NCBI GenBank assembly: GCA_016711345.1
Contig: JADJTD010000001.1
Location: 3,038,001-3,102,000, forward strand
Source of the DNA: Chloracidobacterium sp.
GTDB taxonomy: Bacteria; Acidobacteriota; Blastocatellia; Pyrinomonadales; Pyrinomonadaceae
Direction of reading: 5' to 3'
DNA length: 64,000 nt
The translations under genes and the position numbers were made by a program. A model generated the notes under the pieces. It worked only from the letters and a program-made list of their open reading frames with translations, was not told the origin of the DNA and did not search any database. Positions 1 to 8,908 of the stretch are shown here, piece after piece (the first letter of the stretch is position 1; each line of letters starts with the position of its first letter).

Positions 1-2
1 CT

Positions 3-632
3 GCGGCTCGTATTGGCGCAAATGTTACCGGTGTTGATATCGCTCCTAACCTGATCGAACAGGCGATCGCGAATGCGGAACGCGAAGGACTAAAAGCAAA
101 ATTCGATGTCGGCGACGCTGAGGCAATGCCGTATCAGGACGGTGAGTTTGACGTCGTAATGACGATGTTCGGAGCGATGTTCGCACCGCGTCCTGACGTT
201 ACAGCAAGCGAGTTGAAACGCGTCTGCAAAAGCGGCGGCCTGATCGCGATGGCAAACTGGACGCCTGAGGGTTTTACGGGTGCGATGTTCAAGACAAACG
301 CCAAACACGTTCCGCCTCCGCCCGGAATGTCACCGCCGCTGCAATGGGGAATGGAAGACCTCGTCCGAGAACGCTTCGCCGAAGGCATCTCAAATCTCGA
401 AATGCGGCGCGTTCCGATCATGTTCTATTTCGACATACCGCCCGCTGATGTGGTCGAGCATTTCAGGATGTATTTCGGCCCGACGCAGAAGGCCTTCGAG
501 TCGCTCGACACCGAAGGACAGGCCGCCCTGCGCACCGACCTTGAGAATTTGTGGACGGAACACAATCAAGGAACTGACGGAACGACAAAGGTCGAGTCCG
601 AGTATCTTGAGGTTCGTGCAATAAAAGCGTAA
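3..632 (+). CDS. SAM-dependent class I methyltransferase (5' end outside window)
   Basis: The reading frame is open from base 3, so the gene starts upstream of the window and its glycine-rich motif I is probably missing here. What is visible is the middle and C-terminal part of a Methyltransf_11-type Rossmann methyltransferase: an acidic strand-2 motif (GVDIAPNLIEQA), a motif-II-like DVGDAEAMPYQDGEFDVVMT and the post-core RPDVTASELKRVCKSGGLIAM, typical of small-molecule methyltransferases of the UbiE/arsenite-methyltransferase type. The substrate cannot be told. Its stop codon shares one base with the next ATG (TAATG), so it is probably translationally coupled to the multidomain lipid-type enzyme that follows. 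Confidence 0.85.
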   Translation, partial: AARIGANVTGVDIAPNLIEQAIANAEREGLKAKFDVGDAEAMPYQDGEFDVVMTMFGAMFAPRPDVTASELKRVCKSGGLIAMANWTPEGFTGAMFKTNAKHVPPPPGMSPPLQWGMEDLVRERFAEGISNLEMRRVPIMFYFDIPPADVVEHFRMYFGPTQKAFESLDTEGQAALRTDLENLWTEHNQGTDGTTKVESEYLEVRAIKA

Positions 633-3600
633 TGAAGCTTTCACCAACAGAAATATTTAAGGGCAAGAAGATCTTCTTTATCGGCGGGACGGGCTTTGTG
701 GGGAAGGTTACGTTGTCGATGCTGCTGCATAATTTTCCGGATATCGGGAAGGTTTATGCGACGGTGCGTGCGCGGGATGCGGCGGAATCGAAGATCCGGT
801 TTTGGACGAGCATTGTCACGAGTCCGACGTTTGATCCGCTGCGTGAGAAGTACGGTGATGGATTTGAAGATTTTATTAAATCTAAGGTCGTGCCAGTTAA
901 TGGCGATGTAGGTAACGAGTATCTTGGGCTTGATGAAAAAGACGCGCAGAAGATAATGCGGGACACGGACATCATTATTAATGGTGCCGGAAATGTGACG
1001 TTTAATCCGCCCCTCGAAAGTGCTCTCAGGACAAATGTCGTCGGTTCGAACAACATCATCAAGATGGCGCGGATGATGAAAAAGCCTCGCCTTGTTCATG
1101 TTTCGACGTGTTTTGTCGCGGGCAAACGTTCTGGGCCGATCTGGGAAAACGAGCCGGTCGTTGGATATTTTCCGCGTCGTGATGAGCTTGTCGGAACAAA
1201 GTTTGATGTTAATCAAGAGGTTGAGGATTGCGCACGTTTGAGTGAACAGGCTCGGCAGGAGGCTGACGATGCTGTGCAGGCAGCGAAGTTTCGCGAGCAG
1301 GCTCGCCAGCGATTTATCGAAGAAGGCCGCGATCCGGATGATGAGGCAGAGCTTAAATCAGCGATCTTTCGCGAACGCAAAATGTGGATCCGTGAACGGA
1401 CGACCGAGCTTGGAGCAGAGCGTGCTGAGTATTGGGGTTGGACGAATATCTACACCTATTCAAAATCTCTTGCTGAGCAAATAATTGCGTCGCAGGATGA
1501 CATCGCGAAGATCCTTGTTCGTCCGAGCATCGTTGAATCTTCAAATCAATATCCCTTTCCAGGCTGGAACGAAGGCTTTACGACGACAGCACCGCTTATA
1601 TTGATCGCACTGCGCGGACAGCCGATAATTCCCGTCAATGAAAAGCTGATTCTCGATATTATTCCCGTCGATATGGTTGCGGGTGCAATACTCGCTGCCA
1701 CAATGAATGCAATTGTTGATCCAAAACCGCCGCTTGTTTTTCAGGCGTCGTCGGGCGATTCGAACCCGAACGATATGAAGCGCATCGTCGGTCTCGTCGG
1801 CCTCTACAAACGCCAGCATTTTGAGGACAAAGAGACAGGCAGCAAGATCGTTAACAAGCTCGCCGGTATGGTCGAGGCTTCGTCGGTCACGCAGCGGACT
1901 TATGAATTGACCAGCGCGCCGATGCTCAACCGTATTGCGAAACAAGCTGACAATCTGATGGATCGCATGACACCGCGTTGGGGCGGCGGTCGTATCGGCA
2001 ACATCGTTTCGGATCTAAAGAAATCGACCGAGAGTTTCAAAGAAACTACTCAAGCAACAATGGATGCGTTTGCAATGTTCAAGCCGTTCATGATCGATAA
2101 CGAGTATCTGTATCGCTCGGACAATGTTCGAGCGTTGCACTCGCTCATCAAAGAAAAGGAAAAGGAACTGTTGCCTTGGTACCCCGAACGTCTCGACTGG
2201 TACGACTATTGGCTCAACGTCCATTTTCCTGGAATGAGAAAATGGGTGCTGCCGCAGCTTGAGGAAGATCTGAAGGCCGTTGAAAAGCGATCTTATACAT
2301 ATAAAGACCTGCTCGATCTTTTCGATACATCGGTCAAGCGTTTTCCGACGCGTGTTGCGATGCGAATCGAGCGTGATGGCCGCAAAGAGCAATACACATT
2401 CGAAGACGTTCGTGAATTAACGTTGCGTGCAGCAGGTTTTCTGGCACAAAAAGGCATTAAGCATAACGATCGCGTCATTTTGTTTTCGAATAACATGCCC
2501 GAATGGGGAATGACGTATTTTGGCATTTTGAAAGCAGGAGCGACGGCAATTCCGATCGATCCGGCAAGTACGGTTGATGAGATCATCGCGTTTGCAAAGG
2601 CTGGCGAAGCTTCTGGAATTGTCATTAGTCCGAAACTCGCCGGCGATAATCCCGATCTCAAAAAGAAACTTAAAGAATCCAAGCTGGAAGTATCGGTGTG
2701 GACTTTTGATGATGTTTTTGAAATTCAGTCTGAGACGGAAGAAGCAAAACGCAACGCGCTTTTACCGGAGAAGATCCATTCGACATCGGTTGCGTCGTTG
2801 ATCTTTACGTCGGGCACGACAGGCACGCCAAAGGCGGTGATGTTGTCACATAAGAATTTCGTCAACATGATTTCGATGCTCTCGTCAGTGCTCGACATGG
2901 ACATCACGGACGGCGTGTTGTCGGTGTTGCCGATGCATCATACGTTCGAGTTTTCGGCCGGTTTTCTTACACCGTTTTCAAACGGAACTCAGATCACATA
3001 TCTAAACGAACTGACCGCCGAAGACCTTTCGCGCACTATCGAGAACGGACATGTGACGGGAATGGTTGGCGTGCCGGCTTTGTGGGAGATGCTTCATCGC
3101 CGTATCAAAACGCGGCTTCGGGAAAAGGGTGATTGGATCGCCGATCTGGCTGACAACGTGATCGAATTTAACGCATGGATTCGCGACAACACGCCGTTCA
3201 ATCTTGGCCCGATCGTCTTTTTGCCGATTCACCAAGGTATGGGCGGCAAGATGCGGTATCTTATTTCGGGCGGATCCGCTTTGTCGGAAAAAGTTCAAAA
3301 AGACCTGCACGGCCTAGGCTTCACTGTTCTCGAAGGCTACGGGCTGACCGAATCTTCACCTGTGCTGACTGTCGCTCGTCCTGGCAATAAATTATTGCGT
3401 GGAAGCGTTGGCAAACCGTTGCCGGGCGTTGAGGTCAAGATCGATTCGCCGGACGACAACGGCGTTGGCGAAGTGCTGGCTCGCGGACAGAATGTGATGG
3501 TCGGCTATTACAACAATGAAGAGGCAACCGAGGCAGTTCTGAATGATCGTTGGCTTAAAACTGGTGACCTTGGACGGCTGGACGAGGATGGAAACTTGTT

Positions 3601-5053
3601 TATTGTCGGGCGTTCAAAAGATGTCATCATCGATTCGAACGGCAAAAATATTTATCCCGACGAGATCGAAGACCTTTACGGCAAGTCGCCTTTGATCAAA
3701 GAAATGAGCGTTGTCGGATTGCCGGATGATGACGGCGGTGAAAAGATCGCTGCTCTCGTTGTCCCCGATTACGAGCGCGACATCGCCCTTACAAGAACGG
3801 AAGTGAACAAGCAGGTTGAAGGGCATTTTAGGGAAGTTTCCGCCGGGTTGGCGTTTTTCAAGCGTGTAAAGGTTCTTCATATGACGCCGTTTGAATTGCC
3901 GCGAACAGCGACTCGAAAAGTAAAACGTCCTGAGGTTGTCGAGATGCTTCAGACGCTCGAAAATCGCTCGAAAACGAAGGCAAAAACTGTTTCCGATTCA
4001 AAAGGTGACGACAACATGCTCTGGATCCGCAAGATCGTTGCGAGCGTTTCGAACAGGCCGCTGTCAGACATCGCTGTCGAAGACAAACTTGCTGATCTTG
4101 GTTTCGATTCGCTGATGTTTGTCGAACTGCAAGCGGCGGTTGAAGATGCAGGCGGACGCATTCCATCGCCGGATACTTTGAACGAAGTTCAATCGGTTCG
4201 CGAGTTGCTGACCGTCGTTCTACGTGTTGATAAATCCAAGAAACTTGCTGACGAACCGCGTGTCGAAACAAAGAAAGAAGAGGATGAAATTTACATTCCT
4301 TCTATCGTGCAGCGTGTGGGCAACGCGGCTGTTAGCCTTGCGACTGATGCTCTTTATGATTCTGTTCTTCAGACACACATCGAGGGCGAGTCGAACGTGC
4401 CGCAGCACGTGAATTTTATCGTCGCTCCAAATCACACATCGCATCTTGATACGGGCCTGGTCAAAAAAGCTTTGGGTAAAGATGTGGCTGAACAGACGGT
4501 TGCTGTTGCGGCGGCGGATTACTGGTTCGATACAAAATACAAGCGTGCGTATATGAACAATTTCACGACGCTTGTGCCGATCGAACGCACCGGCTCGTTG
4601 AGACAGTCGCTTCGTCATGTAACGCAGATATTGAACGACGGTTACAACGCTCTCATCTTTCCCGAAGGCGGCCGTCAAGAATCGGGCGAGATCTCTGAGT
4701 TCAAACCGATCATCGGCTACCTCGCTCTCAATCAGAAGATCGGGATTTTGCCTATCTATATTTGGGGAACTTACGAGGCGTTTCCAAAGGGAACGATCAT
4801 TCCAAAGGGAAGCAGTGTCGGAGCAAAGATCGGTGCAAAGGTCGGAAGATTTTTGGAATATGACGAACTCAAAAAAATGACAGAAGGCGTGCCGAACACC
4901 GAAGCGTATCGGCTCATAGCTGCTCGCGTTCAACACGAAGTCGAACGTATGCGTGACGGAAGCCGTGCTAAATTTGACGTCGATGCGATCCGAAAACAAT
5001 GGAAAGCAGAACGACGGCGTTCTCGAAAATCGGAGCCTGTGATCGAGGATTAG
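632..5053 (+). CDS. Multidomain thioester reductase / acyl-AMP ligase / acyl carrier / PlsC acyltransferase (ElbD-like)
   Basis: A 1473-aa fusion of four domains. Residues about 10-430 are a NAD(P)-binding fatty-acyl/thioester reductase (male-sterility type), with G18xxG21xxG24 and a YxxxK catalytic pair (Y274, K278). Residues about 555-1060 are an AMP-binding acyl ligase with SGTTGTPK near 728, GYGLTESSP and the TGDLGRLDEDGNLFIVGRSKD region. Residues about 1120-1200 are an acyl carrier with the phosphopantetheine serine S1160 in LGFDSL. Residues about 1240-1440 are a PlsC-type acyltransferase with N1267-HTSHLD and FPEGGRQ at about 1343. All catalytic motifs look intact. The order reductase-ligase-carrier-acyltransferase differs from ordinary carboxylic acid reductases (ligase-carrier-reductase) and matches what I recall for the Myxococcus ether-lipid enzyme ElbD. 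Likely role: activate a fatty acid, reduce it, and acylate or alkylate a glycerol backbone; this is inference. Confidence 0.88.
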   Translation: MKLSPTEIFKGKKIFFIGGTGFVGKVTLSMLLHNFPDIGKVYATVRARDAAESKIRFWTSIVTSPTFDPLREKYGDGFEDFIKSKVVPVNGDVGNEYLGLDEKDAQKIMRDTDIIINGAGNVTFNPPLESALRTNVVGSNNIIKMARMMKKPRLVHVSTCFVAGKRSGPIWENEPVVGYFPRRDELVGTKFDVNQEVEDCARLSEQARQEADDAVQAAKFREQARQRFIEEGRDPDDEAELKSAIFRERKMWIRERTTELGAERAEYWGWTNIYTYSKSLAEQIIASQDDIAKILVRPSIVESSNQYPFPGWNEGFTTTAPLILIALRGQPIIPVNEKLILDIIPVDMVAGAILAATMNAIVDPKPPLVFQASSGDSNPNDMKRIVGLVGLYKRQHFEDKETGSKIVNKLAGMVEASSVTQRTYELTSAPMLNRIAKQADNLMDRMTPRWGGGRIGNIVSDLKKSTESFKETTQATMDAFAMFKPFMIDNEYLYRSDNVRALHSLIKEKEKELLPWYPERLDWYDYWLNVHFPGMRKWVLPQLEEDLKAVEKRSYTYKDLLDLFDTSVKRFPTRVAMRIERDGRKEQYTFEDVRELTLRAAGFLAQKGIKHNDRVILFSNNMPEWGMTYFGILKAGATAIPIDPASTVDEIIAFAKAGEASGIVISPKLAGDNPDLKKKLKESKLEVSVWTFDDVFEIQSETEEAKRNALLPEKIHSTSVASLIFTSGTTGTPKAVMLSHKNFVNMISMLSSVLDMDITDGVLSVLPMHHTFEFSAGFLTPFSNGTQITYLNELTAEDLSRTIENGHVTGMVGVPALWEMLHRRIKTRLREKGDWIADLADNVIEFNAWIRDNTPFNLGPIVFLPIHQGMGGKMRYLISGGSALSEKVQKDLHGLGFTVLEGYGLTESSPVLTVARPGNKLLRGSVGKPLPGVEVKIDSPDDNGVGEVLARGQNVMVGYYNNEEATEAVLNDRWLKTGDLGRLDEDGNLFIVGRSKDVIIDSNGKNIYPDEIEDLYGKSPLIKEMSVVGLPDDDGGEKIAALVVPDYERDIALTRTEVNKQVEGHFREVSAGLAFFKRVKVLHMTPFELPRTATRKVKRPEVVEMLQTLENRSKTKAKTVSDSKGDDNMLWIRKIVASVSNRPLSDIAVEDKLADLGFDSLMFVELQAAVEDAGGRIPSPDTLNEVQSVRELLTVVLRVDKSKKLADEPRVETKKEEDEIYIPSIVQRVGNAAVSLATDALYDSVLQTHIEGESNVPQHVNFIVAPNHTSHLDTGLVKKALGKDVAEQTVAVAAADYWFDTKYKRAYMNNFTTLVPIERTGSLRQSLRHVTQILNDGYNALIFPEGGRQESGEISEFKPIIGYLALNQKIGILPIYIWGTYEAFPKGTIIPKGSSVGAKIGAKVGRFLEYDELKKMTEGVPNTEAYRLIAARVQHEVERMRDGSRAKFDVDAIRKQWKAERRRSRKSEPVIED

Positions 5054-5060
5054 AAAGATT

Positions 5061-5138
5061 TTCACCACAGAGAACACGGAGAGCACGGAGTTGCTTAATG
5101 TTGATTTTCTCAGTGTTCTCAGTGACCTCTGTGGTTAA
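5061..5138. repeat. Palindromic repeat, family A (CACAGAG type)
   Basis: Two 30-bp arms, 5061-5090 and 5109-5138, are reverse complements at about 24 of 30 positions around an 18-bp centre. The core of the arms is CCACAGAG...CTCTGTGG. The element fills the gap between the 1473-aa gene and the epimerase gene. A related full copy is at 28455-28526 and a right-half copy at 27437-27456. It encodes nothing evident and resembles REP-like dispersed palindromes. Confidence 0.75.
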
Positions 5139-5145
5139 TATTCTT

Positions 5146-6177
5146 ATGGCAAAGACAAAGGCATTAACAAAGATTGAAAAGAAAATACTCATTACCGGCG
5201 GAACGGGATTTTTGGGTTCGCATGTTGTTCGGCAGTTTTTGGAAGCTGGCGAGAAAAACTTGAGAGTCATGGCATCGCGTGTGCCGGATTGGATGAAAGA
5301 CTCAGGCGTTGAGGCTATAGAAGGCTCGGTCACTGACAAGGAAGACGTTGCGAGTGCGGTGAAAAATGTCTCAGCGATCTTTCATCTTGCGGGCAAAGTC
5401 TCGCGTGACAACGACGATGCGATGTCGATGAATAACATCCATCTACAAGGCACGCGGTTGCTTTGCGAAGCGGCAAAAGAGTCGGGCGTTAACACGATGG
5501 TGCTTGCTTCGTCGAGCGGAACTATTGCTGTTAGCGAAGACGAACAGATGTTTGATGAGACCTATCCGCAGCCGGTCGATGTGTTTTCGCGTTGGGCCTA
5601 TTACGCTTCGAAGTATTATCAGGAACGCACAGCGATCGAGAATTTCGACGGCAAGGGCCAGCGGCTTGTGATCATGAATCCGTCGCTTCTGCTCGGGCCT
5701 GACGACGAACGTCTCAGTTCGACAAAGGTTGTGTTGGATTTTCTTGCGAAAAAGATTCCTTACAGTCCGAGCGGCGGTGTTAACTTCGTCGATGCACGCG
5801 ATGCGGCTTCGGCGTTTATCTCAGCTTTGGAAAAAGGGAAGCATCAAGACAAATATCTGCTCGGTGCTGCGAATATGACGTTTCACGACTTTTTTGGACG
5901 GCTCGAAAGACTCAGCGGCGTTTCTGCACCGATGCTGAAAGTTCCAAAGAAACTTGCGATGGCGGGTTCGAGTTTTATCAGTTCGGTTTACAAGAATTGG
6001 GGAAAAATTTCTCCCGTCGCACCGACCGAGGTCGAACAGGCAGAATATTTCTGGTATTTCGACTCGTCAAAGGCCGAGAAGGAACTAGGCTTCGCACCAC
6101 GCGACCCGCAAGAGACGCTTCTGGACACGATCCAATATCTGCGCGAAAATCTCCTCGGCGAAGATGTCTTTAACTAA
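5146..6177 (+). CDS. NAD(P)-dependent extended SDR / sugar-epimerase-like dehydrogenase
   Basis: A 343-aa extended short-chain dehydrogenase. It opens with a Rossmann motif TGGTGFLGSHVVRQF at about residues 17-31, has FHLAGKVS, the serine strand LASSSGTIAV and an active-site YYASKYYQE (Y-x-x-x-K as YASKY), and a C-terminal EKELGFAPRDPQETLLDTI typical of epimerases, 3-beta-HSD-like and dihydroflavonol-reductase-like enzymes. The frame is open upstream to an ATG at 4999, but that would overlap the preceding gene and translate the family A palindrome, so ATG 5146 was chosen. No good Shine-Dalgarno precedes it. It follows the ElbD-like gene on the same strand, which suggests a shared lipid-modification role; the substrate is not identifiable. 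Confidence 0.82.
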   Translation: MAKTKALTKIEKKILITGGTGFLGSHVVRQFLEAGEKNLRVMASRVPDWMKDSGVEAIEGSVTDKEDVASAVKNVSAIFHLAGKVSRDNDDAMSMNNIHLQGTRLLCEAAKESGVNTMVLASSSGTIAVSEDEQMFDETYPQPVDVFSRWAYYASKYYQERTAIENFDGKGQRLVIMNPSLLLGPDDERLSSTKVVLDFLAKKIPYSPSGGVNFVDARDAASAFISALEKGKHQDKYLLGAANMTFHDFFGRLERLSGVSAPMLKVPKKLAMAGSSFISSVYKNWGKISPVAPTEVEQAEYFWYFDSSKAEKELGFAPRDPQETLLDTIQYLRENLLGEDVFN

Positions 6178-6180
6178 ATA

Positions 6181-6235
6181 GCCACGAATGCACCCGACCG
6201 AATCTGATTTCGGATATCATTCGTGCATTTGTGTC
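6181..6235. repeat. Degenerate palindrome, family C (CCACGAAT type)
   Basis: The arms 6181-6193 (GCCACGAATGCAC) and 6223-6235 (GTGCATTTGTGTC) are reverse complements with two mismatches. The element starts three bases after the stop codon of the epimerase. A much better preserved copy lies at 20217-20281. It may double as a transcript-end hairpin. Confidence 0.5.
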
Positions 6236-6250
6236 TAAAAAAATTTAATG

Positions 6251-6352
6251 TTAACAAGCCTGCATTAACAACAGAACAACAATAAACATCAATGCCCCGC
6301 CGCCCAACAGCCATGTGATTAGCCCCGCTCCAACCAATTTTCCTACTGCCAT
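6251..6352 (-). CDS. 33-aa single-pass membrane peptide
   Basis: On the minus strand an ATG at 6352 opens a 33-codon frame ending at 6251. The predicted peptide starts MAVGKLVGAGLITWLLGGG and continues with a Met/Ile/Val/Leu-rich stretch ending in QAC. It is almost wholly hydrophobic and rich in glycine, as expected of a single transmembrane helix. The start is supported by a strong ribosome binding site, AAGGAG followed by seven bases before the ATG. Function is unknown. The cysteine as last residue is notable. No other gene occupies 6178-6447, so this is the only coding candidate in the gap between the epimerase and the GGDEF-EAL gene. Confidence 0.6.
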   Translation of the reverse strand: MAVGKLVGAGLITWLLGGGALMFIVVLLLMQAC

Positions 6353-6447
6353 GTTTTTTCTCCTTCAAAATTAAAGTCAATTGAAGTTTAGAGTGCAGAA
6401 AACATCCTGTTGGTCAGGTGGCAGACATTAGCTACGTGCAAAAGTGT

Positions 6448-8676
6448 TTATTGTACGTCGGTGACTTCGATGATAGGCGTTGCGTGGCGGTATTCTAGGA
6501 GCGGGTTGTTGGCAAAGACGTTTGCACCGTCGTCGAGGAAGCGTTCGGCTCCTTCGCGGTCGATAGGGCGTGAGAAGAGATAGCCTTGACCGGCTGTGCA
6601 GCCGAGTTGGCGAAGCTTTTCGAGATGTGAGACGGTTTCGATGCCTTCGGCGACGACCTCGATGTTGAGGTTTTCGCCGAGCATAAGGATGGTCTTTACG
6701 ATCGCAGCACTCTTTTCGCTTTCGCCCATTATGTTGATGAATGAACGGTCGATCTTCAAGCGGTCGAACGGGAAACGCTGCAAATAACTCAAGCTGGAAT
6801 AACCTGTGCCGAAATCGTCGGTCGAAAGCGATACGCCGAGAGCGTCAAGCTCGGACAGGATGTTCATCGATTTTTCGCTGTGCTCCATGACGGTGCTTTC
6901 GGTCACTTCGAGCTTTAGCTGGCTCGGGTCGAGGCCGGTACGAGACAAAACGTCCTGAACCTGAGCGGTGAGCGTCGGATGCATCAATTGCTTTGCAGAG
7001 AGGTTAACGCTGATCGAAAGAGGCAAATTATATCGACGCTGCCACTCGGCAACCTGTCGGCAAGATTCGTCGAGTATCCATTTTCCGATCTGGATGATGA
7101 GGCCTGTCTCTTCGGCAACGTGTACAAATTCGTTCGGAGCGACAAGCCCGTGAATTGGATGCTGCCAGCGGATCAACGCTTCGAATTCATGAGCAGTTCC
7201 GGTCGCGAGATTAACTATCGGTTGATAGAGAACCTCAAATTCGTTGCGTTCAACGGCGTGACGAAGATCGGTCTCGACCTGAAGCAGGTTCATGTTCTGA
7301 ACGTACATCTTACGGTCAAATATTTCGTAACGTGCCTTGCCCGATTCTTTGGCTCGATACATTGCGGCGTCAGCATCACGCAAGAAGTCTTCGGCTTTTC
7401 GCTGCACGTTGCTGGACACGATAATACCGATACTCGCACTCGTAAAGACCTCGTAATTGTCGATCTTGAACGGTTCCGAGATCCTTGACTGCAGACGTTC
7501 GGCGACGTTGACGACTTCGGGCGTATCACCGCTGCGGTTTAGCAGAATGACAAATTCGTCGCCGCCGAGCCTTGCGACAACGTCGCCAGGACGGACACAG
7601 GTCGTGAGGCGTTCTGCGATTGCAACGAGCAGCTTGTCACCCACCGCATGGCCGAGACTGTCGTTGATAACCTTGAAACGATCGAGATCGAGGAAGAGAA
7701 CGGCGAACTTGGCGTAATTGTTTCCTTCGGCACGCTCAACGGCTTGGCGAAGGTGGTTCATGAACTGGACGCGATTTGGAAGGTCTGTCAGCGTGTCATG
7801 ATGGGCGTAATATCGAAGCTTTTCTTCGGCAAGGTTGCGTTCCGTAATGTCGCGGAAGCAGCAAACACGTCCGACAGGCACGCCTTCCATAAACTGTGGC
7901 TGCGAGTATCTTTCGTAAAGCCGTCCGTCGTGTAATTCGAGAATTTCGGTCGATGTTGCCATCGGATCGGAGTAGAGCTTTTCGAGATTTTCGACGAACT
8001 GCTCCGGATCTTTTATTTGAGGAACGACCTGCTCGACCATCGCAAAGCCGTTCTTGCTTTCGATTATGCTCTGATCGATCTTCCACATTTCGGTGAATTT
8101 GCTGTTACAGGTAACGATCTGGCGATCGAGACTCATAACGACAATGCCGTCAGCGGTTGATTCAAACGTTGAGGCAAAAAGCGAGACAGCATTGTGAAGA
8201 GAGATCTCAGCTTGGCGGCGTTCGGTGATATCAAGTACAACGCCTTGCCAGCAAAGCGATTGGCCATTCGCGTCCTTGATAAAGCAGCTTCGGTCGCGGA
8301 CCCACATTACACTTTCGTCTTTGCAGATGACGCGATATTCATAATCGATGCTATTGCCGTCTTTCATCGCCTTACGGGTACCATTCAGGATCGTTTCCTG
8401 ATCGTCAGGATGGATTATGCGATCCCAGATGTTAGCATCGTTCATCCACTCGCTGATCGGGTAACCGAAAGCTTCAAAGGTTGGGCTTATGTAGATCGGT
8501 TTATACGGCGGCGTTGGTTCTACGGCGTAGAACATTACCGGCAGGTTTTCGATAAAACCCTGATATGTGGCGTCGTTTGGCAATTGACCGGAAAACACCT
8601 GCGGAAGCGCCGATTGTTTTGTCTTTCGGGCGTTTCTGGTCGTTTTTTTTGAACTAGAGGTCAACTTATTTGCCAT
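6448..8676 (-). CDS. PAS-PAS-GGDEF-EAL cyclic-di-GMP turnover protein
   Basis: A 742-aa soluble-looking signalling protein. Residues about 35-160 and 165-290 are two PAS/PAC sensor domains (PAC signature YRVICKDESVMWVRDRSCF). Residues about 300-465 are a GGDEF diguanylate cyclase with intact G371-G-D-E-F and an inhibitory-site RxxD (RPGD) five residues before it. Residues about 475-725 are an EAL phosphodiesterase with E499-A-L, DDFGTGYSSLSYL, KIDRSFI and AEGIET. Both catalytic halves keep their key motifs, so it could make or break cyclic-di-GMP; the net activity cannot be read from sequence. No transmembrane segment is seen, so the signal is probably cytoplasmic. It is divergent from the dipeptidase gene across a 232-bp gap in which I see no strong promoter. 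Confidence 0.95.
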   Translation of the reverse strand: MANKLTSSSKKTTRNARKTKQSALPQVFSGQLPNDATYQGFIENLPVMFYAVEPTPPYKPIYISPTFEAFGYPISEWMNDANIWDRIIHPDDQETILNGTRKAMKDGNSIDYEYRVICKDESVMWVRDRSCFIKDANGQSLCWQGVVLDITERRQAEISLHNAVSLFASTFESTADGIVVMSLDRQIVTCNSKFTEMWKIDQSIIESKNGFAMVEQVVPQIKDPEQFVENLEKLYSDPMATSTEILELHDGRLYERYSQPQFMEGVPVGRVCCFRDITERNLAEEKLRYYAHHDTLTDLPNRVQFMNHLRQAVERAEGNNYAKFAVLFLDLDRFKVINDSLGHAVGDKLLVAIAERLTTCVRPGDVVARLGGDEFVILLNRSGDTPEVVNVAERLQSRISEPFKIDNYEVFTSASIGIIVSSNVQRKAEDFLRDADAAMYRAKESGKARYEIFDRKMYVQNMNLLQVETDLRHAVERNEFEVLYQPIVNLATGTAHEFEALIRWQHPIHGLVAPNEFVHVAEETGLIIQIGKWILDESCRQVAEWQRRYNLPLSISVNLSAKQLMHPTLTAQVQDVLSRTGLDPSQLKLEVTESTVMEHSEKSMNILSELDALGVSLSTDDFGTGYSSLSYLQRFPFDRLKIDRSFINIMGESEKSAAIVKTILMLGENLNIEVVAEGIETVSHLEKLRQLGCTAGQGYLFSRPIDREGAERFLDDGANVFANNPLLEYRHATPIIEVTDVQ

Positions 8677-8908
8677 AAAAGGCCGGTTGCTCGGAATGAA
8701 AATAAATCTTATTTGAAAGTGGTGAGGTTAAAGATGAAGCGTAAAAACGGGGGTGTCGAAGCGGAGACACTTGAGGGAATTAGATTTTCCCCACACTTAT
8801 ACTAGCATGTATCGAGCATCTTTGACCATCTTTTTTTGATGTGCGGAGTGTTATCAAACCAATGCATGACGCTTATCGTTTTTGGGTTTAAAGGGCTAAA
8901 CTAGCCGT

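Noticed and set aside
4220..5086. A 288-codon minus-strand frame inside the multidomain enzyme gene
   Set aside because: It is antisense to the carrier and acyltransferase domains with intact motifs, has no family features of its own, and fits a shadow frame.
8677..8908. Promoters in the 232-bp gap between the GGDEF-EAL gene and the dipeptidase gene
   Set aside because: A TATACT at 8798-8803 looks like a -10 box, but no -35 box is found at a proper distance. Nothing else identifiable lies in the gap.
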